Assembly (NCBI GenBank): GCA_002474415.1
Contig: DLQV01000019.1
Span: 1-10,707 of the forward strand
Length of the DNA stretch: 10,707 bases
Source of the DNA: Lachnospiraceae bacterium UBA7598
GTDB taxonomy: Bacteria > Bacillota > Clostridia > Lachnospirales > Lachnospiraceae
Reading direction: 5' to 3'
Shown here: in pieces, positions 1-6,090 of the stretch
Numbering within the stretch: position 1 is the stretch's first letter
Layout of the letters: each line of letters starts with the position of its first letter
Notes under the pieces: generated by a model
Seen by the model: only the letters and a program-made list of their open reading frames with translations
Databases searched by the model: none
What the model was told of the DNA's origin: nothing
Translations under genes and position numbers: made by a program

Positions 1-402
1 AAGGCAGCGGAAAAAGATCTGGAGAAAGTCACCATTGAAGATGAGGTGACAGATGAAATCTGTGAAGTATGTGGACGGAATATGGTGATTAAATATGGTC
101 CGCATGGAAAGTTCCTGGCATGTCCGGGATTCCCGGAGTGCCGGAATACCAAACCATATTATGAAAAGATTGGTGTCGCATGTCCGAAATGCGGAAAAGA
201 CGTAGTTATTAAAATGACCCGCAAGGGAAGAAGATACTATGGATGTATTGATTATCCGGAGTGTGATTTTATGAGCTGGGGACGTCCGGTGGAAAAGAAA
301 TGTCCGCGCTGTGGCGGGTATATGGTAGAAAAAGGAAATAAGCTTGCATGTGCAGATGCGCACTGCGGCTACACCGAGCCAAAAGAAAAAGAAACAGAAT
401 AG
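1..402 (+). CDS. topA: DNA topoisomerase I, C-terminal fragment with three zinc ribbons (5' partial)
   Basis: This is the 3' end of a gene that enters from the left edge in frame 1; 133 codons are visible before the TAG stop. The fragment holds three consecutive four-cysteine zinc ribbons of the type found at the C-terminus of bacterial type IA topoisomerases. In visible residues their cysteines lie at about 21/24/41/47 (CX2C-X16-C-X5-C, with PGFPEC), 61/64/82/88 (CX2C-X17-C-X5-C, with DYPEC) and 101/104/117/122 (CX2C-X12-C-X4-C). The protein relaxes negatively supercoiled DNA; the ribbons bind single-stranded DNA and sit behind the catalytic toroid, which lies outside the window. A GTG at 46 is in frame but is internal, not a start, because the frame stays open to the window edge. 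The third ribbon is shorter and has lost the aromatic/proline context of the other two. Position directly upstream of codY supports topA. A C4-ribbon protein other than TopA is a remote alternative. Confidence 0.93.
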   Translation, partial: KAAEKDLEKVTIEDEVTDEICEVCGRNMVIKYGPHGKFLACPGFPECRNTKPYYEKIGVACPKCGKDVVIKMTRKGRRYYGCIDYPECDFMSWGRPVEKKCPRCGGYMVEKGNKLACADAHCGYTEPKEKETE

Positions 403-408
403 TTGTAA

Positions 409-423
409 ATTTTTCAAAAAATA
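409..423. promoter_or_regulatory. Candidate CodY box 1 upstream of codY
   Basis: ATTTTTCAAAAAATA matches the published CodY consensus AATTTTCWGAAAATT at 12 of 15 positions (mismatches at 2, 9 and 15). It ends at the base before the proposed -35 hexamer of codY. It contains the small palindrome TTTTT-C-AAAAA. AT-rich DNA gives such matches by chance, so support comes mainly from its place in front of codY and from the second match 18 bp downstream. Binding is inferred. Confidence 0.45.
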
Positions 424-452
424 TTGAATTGTCTGATAAATAGTGCTACACT
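424..452 (+). promoter_or_regulatory. Likely SigA promoter of codY with extended -10
   Basis: A -35-like TTGAAT (424-429) is followed, after 17 bp, by a -10-like TACACT (447-452). The bases before the -10 are TGC (444-446), an extended -10 motif, which can compensate for imperfect hexamers. Transcription would start near 459, giving a leader of about 27 nt that ends in AGGAGG (474-479), 6 nt before the codY ATG. No hairpin with a U-tract separates topA from this promoter, so read-through from topA is also possible. Confidence 0.55.
427..441. promoter_or_regulatory. Candidate CodY box 2 inside the codY promoter spacer
   Basis: AATTGTCTGATAAAT matches AATTTTCWGAAAATT at 12 of 15 positions (mismatches at 5, 11 and 14), including the central TCWGA. 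It covers the end of the -35 hexamer and most of the spacer of the codY promoter, so a bound dimer would block RNA polymerase. Together with the site at 409-423 it would make a tandem operator for autorepression. This is motif reading only. Confidence 0.45.
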
Positions 453-485
453 CATGGTATCTGTGAAAGAGACAGGAGGAAAAAC

Positions 486-1265
486 ATGAGTGTTCAACTT
501 CTAGACAAAACAAGAAAAATAAATAAACTGCTCCATAATAATAATTCATCCAAGGTGGTATTTAATGATATCTGTGAAGTCCTGACAGGAATTCTTGATT
601 CCAATATCCTTGTGATCAGTAAAAAGGGAAAGGTTTTAGGCTCCAGTGTCTGTAAGGGGGTTGAGGAACTTCAGGAACTGATCGTGGATGAAGTCGGCGG
701 ATATATTGATGCGGAGCTCAATGAGCGCCTTTTAGGTATCTTATCCACGAAAGAGAATGTGAATCTGGAAACGCTTGGATTCGGAGATGAATCCAAAAAG
801 TACCGCGCGATCATTACACCGATTGATATTGCAGGGGAGCGTCTGGGAACGCTGTTCGAATACCGGTGCGAGAAGGAATACGACATTGATGATATTATTC
901 TGACGGAGTATGGAACGACAGTCGTGGGACTGGAAATGATGCGCTCTGTGAATGAAGAGAGTGCGGAGGAAGCCAGAAAAGTTGCAATTGTAAAGTCTGC
1001 AATCAGCACACTTTCGTTTTCGGAACTTGAGGCAATCACCCACATTTTTGATGAGCTGGATGGCAATGAAGGAATTCTTGTTGCAAGCAGAATTGCGGAT
1101 CGTGTGGGAATTACCCGTTCGGTGATCGTAAATGCACTTCGAAAGTTTGAGAGCGCGGGAGTGATTGAATCAAGATCTTCCGGCATGAAAGGGACTTACA
1201 TAAAAGTGGTCAATGACGTGGTTTTCGATGAACTTGCAGAACTGAAAAGAAAAAATGCAAAATAA
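486..1265 (+). CDS. codY: GTP/branched-chain amino acid-sensing global transcriptional regulator CodY
   Basis: The predicted protein has 259 residues, exactly the usual CodY length. The N-terminal part (about 1-155) is the GAF-type sensor domain, which in the family binds isoleucine/leucine/valine; it ends in the conserved ERLGTL and EYGTTVVGLE stretches. A linker helix leads to the winged helix-turn-helix near residues 199-223 (VASRIADRVGITRSVIVNAL), almost identical to characterised CodY proteins, and to the wing SGMKGTYIKV. CodY represses stationary-phase, nutrient-uptake and often motility genes when amino acids and GTP are plentiful. The ATG at 486 has AGGAGG six bases upstream. The gene is probably autoregulated (two CodY-like boxes at 409-441) and ends at its own terminator, so it is likely monocistronic. 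The region matching B. subtilis residues 55-100 of the ligand pocket is poorly conserved and contains no obvious counterpart of Arg61, so effector specificity may differ. The name is very secure. Confidence 0.98.
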   Translation: MSVQLLDKTRKINKLLHNNNSSKVVFNDICEVLTGILDSNILVISKKGKVLGSSVCKGVEELQELIVDEVGGYIDAELNERLLGILSTKENVNLETLGFGDESKKYRAIITPIDIAGERLGTLFEYRCEKEYDIDDIILTEYGTTVVGLEMMRSVNEESAEEARKVAIVKSAISTLSFSELEAITHIFDELDGNEGILVASRIADRVGITRSVIVNALRKFESAGVIESRSSGMKGTYIKVVNDVVFDELAELKRKNAK

Positions 1266-1284
1266 AGGATGGAACCGAAAAAGC

Positions 1285-1318
1285 AAAAGGACTTGTATGT
1301 AAATATGAGTCCTTTTTT
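1285..1318 (+). terminator. Intrinsic terminator after codY
   Basis: The 14-nt arm AAAAGGACTTGTAT (1285-1298) pairs with ATATGAGTCCTTTT (1303-1316), including two G-U pairs, around a GTAA tetraloop. The 3' arm runs into a T-tract (1313-1318). It lies 20 nt after the codY stop and upstream of the flagellar promoter, so it insulates the flagellar operon from codY transcription. The A-tract on the left arm could give weaker bidirectional activity, but no convergent gene is present. Confidence 0.9.
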
Positions 1319-1340
1319 GTCATTTTATGTAAAAAAACAC

Positions 1341-1368
1341 TTGTATTTTGCTTGATTTATACTATAAT
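1341..1368 (+). promoter_or_regulatory. Likely SigA promoter of the flagellar operon
   Basis: A perfect -10 TATAAT (1363-1368) is preceded after 16 bp by TTGTAT (1341-1346). Start of transcription would be near 1375, leaving a leader of only about 40 nt before flgB. An overlapping alternative is TTGCTT (1348-1353), 18 bp, TATGAT (1372-1377). I see no good SigD promoter (TAAA-N15-GCCGATAT) here, so the operon would be an early, housekeeping-sigma operon at the top of the motility hierarchy. Confidence 0.75.
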
Positions 1369-1413
1369 TAGTATGATACGATAATAGGCAATACTAGATA
1401 AGGGGGCACAAAA

Positions 1414-1803
1414 TTGCTGAGTACAGATGCTTTCAATTATGTAAATGTTCTGGATAAAGCTGCGGATGCAAGCTGGAAAAGAGAGAACGTTCTGACCAAC
1501 AATATTGCGAATGTAGACACACCAGGATATAAAAGAAAAGACGTAAATTTCGAGAATACATTAAAGACAGAACTGGGGCGTTGCAAACATGAGTCCCTGG
1601 ATTCGAAAATGAAGGATGTGGATCTTTCCAAACTGAATCCATCTGTTTATGTTGACAGTTCTAATTATTCTTATCGACTGGACGGAAGTAATGTAGATAT
1701 CGACACAGAAGAAGTGGAACTGGCATCCGAGCAGATTCGTTATCAGGGAATTACCGCCGGAATTAACGGACAGTTTGACCGTATGCGTTCCGTGATCAAG
1801 TAA
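1414..1803 (+). CDS. flgB: Flagellar basal-body rod protein FlgB
   Basis: FlgB is one of the proximal rod subunits that join the MS ring/FliE to the rest of the drive shaft; it is exported through the flagellar type III apparatus without a cleaved signal. The 129-residue product has the family's length and the N-terminal rod signature at residues 29-40 (NNIANVDTPGYK), followed by KDVNFENTL. The C-terminal helix containing EELASEQIRYQ-like residues (VELASEQIRYQ near 108-118) is the partner of the N-terminal helix in rod and hook proteins. The start is TTG at 1414: it lies 7 nt after a run AAGGGGG (1400-1406), and no in-frame ATG occurs nearby. It is the first gene of the flagellar operon, 12 nt upstream of flgC. 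Confidence 0.97.
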   Translation: MLSTDAFNYVNVLDKAADASWKRENVLTNNIANVDTPGYKRKDVNFENTLKTELGRCKHESLDSKMKDVDLSKLNPSVYVDSSNYSYRLDGSNVDIDTEEVELASEQIRYQGITAGINGQFDRMRSVIK

Positions 1804-1815
1804 GGAGGAAGATAA

Positions 1816-2262
1816 ATGGCTTTATTTCAGGCATTTAATATCAGCGCGTCAGGAATGACAGCAGAACGGTTTCGTACCGATATCATTGCGGAAAATATCG
1901 CAAATGTAAATACCACATCAACAGAGAGCGGCGGCCCATACCGACGCAAAATAGTAGATTTTGCAGAACGTCAGGTTACTCCGTTTTCTAAATACTACGC
2001 AACTGCGTCAAAGAATGCGGCGATTGGAAACGGCGTGAAAGTGACTGCTGTAAAAGAAGATACAACCACAGATTTTGTAAAGGAGTATGATCCTTCCAAT
2101 CCGGATGCGGATGAAAATGGATATGTATCTTATCCAAATGTAAATACGGTTACAGAAATGACCAATCTGATTGATTCTACCCGTGCATACGAAGCAAATG
2201 CGACTGCGTTTGATGCCACAAAGAGCATGGCGACTACGGGACTTTCCATAGGAAAACAATAA
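1816..2262 (+). CDS. flgC: Flagellar basal-body rod protein FlgC
   Basis: FlgC is a second proximal rod subunit, built into the rod together with FlgB and FlgF. The protein has 148 residues, the usual length. It opens with the rod/hook N-terminal helix (FQAFNISASGMTAERFRTD, then ENIANVNT at residues 26-33) and ends with the C-terminal rod domain, seen as YVSYPNVNTVTEMTNLIDS followed by RAYEANATAFDATK. The pairing of these two ends is typical of axial proteins. The ATG at 1816 is preceded by AAGGAGG (1803-1809), which begins at the last base of the flgB stop, so the two genes are probably translationally coupled. A 34-nt gap follows before fliE; it contains only the fliE ribosome site. Confidence 0.97.
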   Translation: MALFQAFNISASGMTAERFRTDIIAENIANVNTTSTESGGPYRRKIVDFAERQVTPFSKYYATASKNAAIGNGVKVTAVKEDTTTDFVKEYDPSNPDADENGYVSYPNVNTVTEMTNLIDSTRAYEANATAFDATKSMATTGLSIGKQ

Positions 2263-2296
2263 TTAAAGAGTAAATTATACGAGAGAGGATGAAAGC

Positions 2297-2608
2297 ATGG
2301 ATATCACACAATTGTCTGGAGTTTCTTCTGACTATCTGAATACGTTTGCAAAAAAAGAAGCACTTGTTCCGGGAGATGACGACAGTTTCAGCGCTGCACT
2401 TTCGGCAGCAATGAAGTCAGTGGATGACACAAACAATTTGCAGAATACCGCAGAATCAGAAGAAGTACGGTTCGCACTTGGAGAAACGGAAAATCCACAT
2501 GATCTGATGGTTGCAGAGACAAAGGCCAATGTGGCACTGCAGTATACCGTAGCTGTACGGGATAAACTGATTGACGGTTACAAAGAAATTATGCAGATGT
2601 CAATTTAG
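2297..2608 (+). CDS. fliE: Flagellar hook-basal body complex protein FliE
   Basis: FliE is the small adaptor that anchors the rod to the MS ring and is among the first substrates of the export gate. The 103-residue product has the family length. The variable N-terminal half (residues 1-60) is followed by the conserved helical half, with GETENPHDLMVAETKANVAL (62-81) and YTVAVRDKLIDGYKEIMQM to the end, which matches the FliE pattern of H-x-vm-A-x-x-kA and VRdKl...Y-Eim-M. The ATG at 2297 has a modest ribosome site GAGAGGA (2282-2288). Its location between flgC and fliF is the usual one. Confidence 0.96.
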   Translation: MDITQLSGVSSDYLNTFAKKEALVPGDDDSFSAALSAAMKSVDDTNNLQNTAESEEVRFALGETENPHDLMVAETKANVALQYTVAVRDKLIDGYKEIMQMSI

Positions 2609-2613
2609 TAAGT

Positions 2614-2629
2614 GAGGAACGAAAACATG
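2614..2629 (+). promoter_or_regulatory. Ribosome binding site that decides the fliF start
   Basis: GAGGAA (2614-2619) lies about nine bases before the ATG at 2627. The competing in-frame GTG at 2612 overlaps this ribosome site and has no purine-rich sequence of its own upstream (the preceding bases are the fliE end and stop). The ATG at 2627 is therefore chosen. Confidence 0.7.
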
Positions 2630-4255
2630 CCAGAACAGTTACAAAAAATCCTTAACAGTGTGGTTGAGTGGTGGAAAAAATTCACCAATAAACAGAGAAT
2701 GTTACTGATCAGCATTACTGCTGTTGTAATCCTTGCACTGGTTATATTGGGCGTTGTTGTATCAAGACCAAGTTATACGACGCTGATCGATTGTAAGAAT
2801 GCAAAAGAAGCCAGTCAGGTCAAAGATCTGCTGGACGGCGAAGGCGATATTGATTATAAGGTAACAGATACCACACATTTTGAAGTAAATAAAGAAGACG
2901 AGAATAAAGCAAACTGGCTTTTGGGATCGAATAATATTGATACGACAGGGTTTGATCTGTCAGATCCGAATATCAAGGATTACATAGAGGGAAGTTTTTC
3001 TACGACCGAAGCGGATAAGCAGAAGTTATACAAAAACTATATGGAAGAAAAAATTGCGAATGTGCTTGCTGCCAATGATCTGATTGATTCGGCAAAAGTT
3101 ACGCTGGATATTCCAGATGATGATGGTACGCTGATTTCCCGGATGCAGGAGAGTTCTGCGAGTGTTTCTCTTGCACTGACCGGAACTATGGATTCGGATC
3201 AGGCATATTCGGTGGCACGCCTTGTGGCAACAGCCCTTGGCAATGACACGACGGACAAGATTACGATTCTGGATCAGAAGACATCCAAAATTTTATATTC
3301 CGGAGCAGATCAGGACGATGATGCTACGGTTGTTTCCGACAGCCTGGATATCAAAGACCGCATCAAGAATTCAGTTGTAAATGATATCAAAGATGTAATG
3401 GTAAAATCCGGTATGTATTCGGATGTACAGGTTGCGCCGAACCTTGATATTGATATGTCCAAGGTGGAAAAGGCAGTTCACAATTATTCCCACAATGATG
3501 GACAGGATCAGGGAGAACTGACAGAAAGCTCTGAGTACAACTCAGAGGCAAAGGGTGGACAGGCCGCAACTCCGGGAACGGATTCGAACAGCGATACCTC
3601 GACGTATGTGACACAGGACGGTGAGATTACGGAATCTTCCGTGTCAGATGTGGATAAGAAATATTCGCCAAACGAAGAGATTATTAAGACCATCTCCAAT
3701 GGAGGTGCAATCAATTATACAAACAGTTCCATTGCTGTGACTGCAACCCGCTGGGTAGTTTATGATGAAGATGAAATGAAAGCTTCCGGACAGCTGAAAG
3801 GAACAACATTTGAAAAGTTTAAGGCGGCACACAGTGACCCGGTACAGGTGACTGCAACACAGGATGAAATTGACCTGATTGCAAAAGCTACCGGTATTCA
3901 GTCGAGTGCCATTAAACTGGTGTGCTATGAGAGACCGCAGTTCGTTGAATCCCAGAAAAAGGGATTTGGACTTACCGATATTTTACAGATTCTGCTTGCT
4001 GTGCTGATTTTCGCATTGCTGGGTTATGTTGTATTCCGCAGTACCAGAAAACAGAAAGTGGAAGAACCGGAACCAGAGCTGTCTGTTGATGCTCTTCTGG
4101 CAGCTACCTCGGATAAAAAAGAGGATGAAAATCTGGAAGATATCGGATATTCGGAAAAATCAGAGACGCGGAAACTTATTGAAAAATTTGTGGATGAAAA
4201 TCCGGAGGCGGCAGCACTTCTGCTCCGCAACTGGTTAAATGACGATTGGGAGTAA
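2627..4255 (+). CDS. fliF: Flagellar MS-ring protein FliF
   Basis: FliF forms the MS ring in the cytoplasmic membrane, the base on which rod, export gate and switch are built. The 542-residue product has two membrane segments: residues about 25-45 (LLISITAVVILALVILGVVV) and 451-470 (ILQILLAVLIFALLGYVVF). Between them are the extracytoplasmic ring-building domains, with SRPSYTTLIDCKNAKEA just after the first membrane segment, YKNYMEEKIANVLAAND in the middle, and a Ser/Asp/Thr-rich, low-complexity stretch around residues 300-345 typical of FliF. The cytoplasmic tail ends in RKLIEKFVDENPEAAALLLR followed by NWLNDDWE, the conserved FliG-binding helix. The gene begins 18 nt after fliE and ends 3 nt before fliG, and the fliG ribosome site lies inside its last codons. 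The membrane anchor, the acidic tail and the neighbours all agree. The start choice (ATG 2627 over GTG 2612) affects only five residues. Confidence 0.97.
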   Translation: MPEQLQKILNSVVEWWKKFTNKQRMLLISITAVVILALVILGVVVSRPSYTTLIDCKNAKEASQVKDLLDGEGDIDYKVTDTTHFEVNKEDENKANWLLGSNNIDTTGFDLSDPNIKDYIEGSFSTTEADKQKLYKNYMEEKIANVLAANDLIDSAKVTLDIPDDDGTLISRMQESSASVSLALTGTMDSDQAYSVARLVATALGNDTTDKITILDQKTSKILYSGADQDDDATVVSDSLDIKDRIKNSVVNDIKDVMVKSGMYSDVQVAPNLDIDMSKVEKAVHNYSHNDGQDQGELTESSEYNSEAKGGQAATPGTDSNSDTSTYVTQDGEITESSVSDVDKKYSPNEEIIKTISNGGAINYTNSSIAVTATRWVVYDEDEMKASGQLKGTTFEKFKAAHSDPVQVTATQDEIDLIAKATGIQSSAIKLVCYERPQFVESQKKGFGLTDILQILLAVLIFALLGYVVFRSTRKQKVEEPEPELSVDALLAATSDKKEDENLEDIGYSEKSETRKLIEKFVDENPEAAALLLRNWLNDDWE

Positions 4256-4258
4256 TTT

Positions 4259-5263
4259 ATGAACGACTCATATACTGGAGTACAAAAAGCAGCGATTCTT
4301 TTAATTACGCTGGGACCGGAAAAAGCAGCAAGTATCTTCAAACATTTAAAGGAAGATGAAATCGAGGAATTAACACTGGAAATAGCGAATACAAGAAGCG
4401 TATCGCCACAGACCAAAGAGGAAGTTTTAGATGAGTTCTATCAGGTCTGCCTTGCACAGCAGTATATTGCCGAAGGCGGTATCGGATATGCAAAAGAACT
4501 TTTGGAGAAAGCACTTGGAAGCGATAAGGCACAGGGCGTAATTGCAAAATTGACCGCTTCCCTTCAGGTTCGCCCGTTTGAGTTTGTACGGAAAACAGAT
4601 CCGGCACAGCTGCTTAATTTTATACAGGACGAACATCCGCAGACGATTGCCATGATTTTGTCTTATCTGGCACCAACGCAGGCATCCCAGGTATTGGGAG
4701 CCCTGCCGCCGGAAAAACAGGCAGATGTTGCAAAACGTATTGCAACGATGGATCGTACTTCGCCGGATGTCATCAAAGAGGTAGAACGTGTATTAGAGCG
4801 GAAACTTGCCTCTCTTGTTAATCAGGACTACACCATTGTCGGTGGTATTGATTCAATCGTCGGCATTTTGAACAATGTGGATCGTGGAACCGAGAAACAC
4901 ATTATGGAGTCCCTCGAAATCGAAGAGCCGGAACTGGCAGACGAAATCCGCAAAAAGATGTTTGTGTTCGAAGATATTCTTTTGCTCGACGACCGTGCAA
5001 TTCAGCGTGTGCTGCGTGATGTGGAAAATGCAGATCTGGAGCTTGCACTTAAGAATACGACAGAAGAAGTGCAGAATGTTATTTATAAGAACCTGTCAAA
5101 GCGTCTGGCGGCTATGATCAAAGAGGATATGGACTTTATGGGTCCTGTTCGTATGAAGGATGTTGAGGAAGCACAGCAGAAGATTGTTGCTGTGATCCGT
5201 AAGCTGGAAGACGCCGGAGAGATTGTAATTTCACGTGGCGGAGGTGACGATATCGTTGTCTAA
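4259..5263 (+). CDS. fliG: Flagellar motor switch/rotor protein FliG
   Basis: FliG sits on the cytoplasmic face of the MS ring, binds FliF by its N-terminal domain and FliM by the middle domain, and takes torque from the MotA stator at its C-terminal domain. The 334-residue length is normal. Visible landmarks are GVQKAAILLITLGPEKA near the N-terminus, the middle-domain EHPQ motif (residues 125-128, EHPQTIAMILSYL), the MFVFED hinge motif (234-239), and the charged torque helix beginning LLDDRAIQRVLRDV, with D244, D245 and R246 at the places of the functional Asp-Asp-Arg of enteric FliG. The C-terminal GPVRMKDVEEAQQKIVAVIR region is also standard. The ATG at 4259 has GGGAG (4248-4252), which overlaps the fliF end, so translation is probably coupled. 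Its last eight bases overlap fliH, whose ribosome site encodes the glycine-rich end of FliG. Confidence 0.98.
   Translation: MNDSYTGVQKAAILLITLGPEKAASIFKHLKEDEIEELTLEIANTRSVSPQTKEEVLDEFYQVCLAQQYIAEGGIGYAKELLEKALGSDKAQGVIAKLTASLQVRPFEFVRKTDPAQLLNFIQDEHPQTIAMILSYLAPTQASQVLGALPPEKQADVAKRIATMDRTSPDVIKEVERVLERKLASLVNQDYTIVGGIDSIVGILNNVDRGTEKHIMESLEIEEPELADEIRKKMFVFEDILLLDDRAIQRVLRDVENADLELALKNTTEEVQNVIYKNLSKRLAAMIKEDMDFMGPVRMKDVEEAQQKIVAVIRKLEDAGEIVISRGGGDDIVV
5240..5258 (+). promoter_or_regulatory. Strong ribosome site inside fliG that sets the fliH TTG start
   Basis: GGAGGTGA (5240-5247) is a full-strength match to the anti-Shine-Dalgarno sequence and is followed after eight bases by the in-frame TTG at 5256. 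The earlier in-frame GTG codons at 5235 and 5244 lie before or within this site and have no suitable purine run upstream. The TTG start is therefore preferred over the longer reading from 5235. Confidence 0.8.
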
Positions 5264-6077
5264 TTTGCTGAAACAATGCTATGTCGTCAATTCAGGAACC
5301 GGTACAAGGATTATCAATTCCAATGAAGGCGTGCGGCAAAAATTAAAAGAACTGCAACAGGAACAGATGCCAGAGCCGTCGGAAAATCCGGCAGAAGATG
5401 CCGGGGGAGATGCACCGGCAGGCTTTTCGGAAGGAATTCAGGCACAAACGGTGCAGATAGACGTGGAAGCTCTGCGCAGGGAAGCACTTGATAAAGCGGC
5501 AGCAGAGGCAGATGAAATCACTTCTACGGCAAAAGAGGATGCAGAGCGTATCCGAAAAGAAGCGGAAGAAAAAGCCCGGACGTTGTATGAAGAACAGAAG
5601 AAGCTGGGATATGAAGAAGGCGCCAAAAGGCGGGAAGAAGAGCTGAATAAAGCACATGAAGAGGAAATGGAATCTCTTCATGCACAAAAAAAACAGTTAG
5701 AAGAACAGTATCACGAAAAAATGTCTGTGATGGAAAAAGATATTGTAGATGCTGTGATTCAGGTATTTGATAAAGTATTTAAGATTCAGTTTGAAGATAA
5801 ACGCGAACTTTTACTTCAACTGGTAAATGGAGCGTTACTTGACATTGATCCGGGAGATAAAATACGGATTCATACCAATCGAAGCGACGAGGAAATGCTG
5901 AAAGAACATCTTACACAGATGCAGGATATTGTAGGCAGAGATGTTGCAATTGAATTTGTAAAGGATAATAAACTATCAGATGGACAGTGCAAAATAGAAA
6001 CACCATATGGTTTGGTTGATTGTGGAGTAGATACACAGTTGTCTGCTTTACTGAAAGATATCCGTTCACTGGTATAA
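5256..6077 (+). CDS. fliH: Flagellar export ATPase regulator/stator FliH
   Basis: FliH dimers bind and restrain the ATPase FliI and tether it to the C-ring and export gate. With the TTG start the protein has 273 residues. It begins MSNLLKQCYVV, followed by a Pro/Glu/Ala/Gly-rich linker (about 30-65), a long heptad-like charged coiled coil (about 73-162: EADEITSTAKEDAERIRKEA, then many Glu/Lys/Gln), which contains GYEEG (118-122), a glycine-containing motif common in FliH/YscL proteins, and a C-terminal FliH/V-ATPase E-subunit-like domain (about 163-270, with DAVIQVFDKVFKIQFEDKRE). Proteins of this family diverge strongly, so the identification rests on architecture plus position between fliG and fliI. 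It overlaps fliG by 8 nt and lies 13 nt before fliI. A start at GTG 5235 would add seven residues but lacks a ribosome site. Confidence 0.92.
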   Translation: MSNLLKQCYVVNSGTGTRIINSNEGVRQKLKELQQEQMPEPSENPAEDAGGDAPAGFSEGIQAQTVQIDVEALRREALDKAAAEADEITSTAKEDAERIRKEAEEKARTLYEEQKKLGYEEGAKRREEELNKAHEEEMESLHAQKKQLEEQYHEKMSVMEKDIVDAVIQVFDKVFKIQFEDKRELLLQLVNGALLDIDPGDKIRIHTNRSDEEMLKEHLTQMQDIVGRDVAIEFVKDNKLSDGQCKIETPYGLVDCGVDTQLSALLKDIRSLV

Positions 6078-6090
6078 ACAGGAGATAAAT

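Noticed and set aside
46..402. A separate small zinc-ribbon protein starting at GTG 46.
   Set aside because: The frame is open through the left edge and the three-ribbon layout matches the TopA tail; no ribosome site precedes 46.
671..1186. Long open frame on the - strand inside codY (171 codons).
   Set aside because: It is fully antisense to a certain gene, Ser-rich by reverse reading, and has no recognisable domain or ribosome site.
1369..1413. A c-di-GMP (GEMM) riboswitch or invertible flagellar switch ahead of flgB, as found in Clostridioides difficile.
   Set aside because: The leader from the predicted start site is only about 40 nt and has no GEMM core. Apart from the 6-bp repeat, no inverted repeats of useful length flank a segment between codY and flgB.
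1876..1883. ACCGATAT in flgC as a SigD -10 element.
   Set aside because: No TAAA-like element lies 15 bp upstream (the bases there are GACA), so only half the promoter is present.
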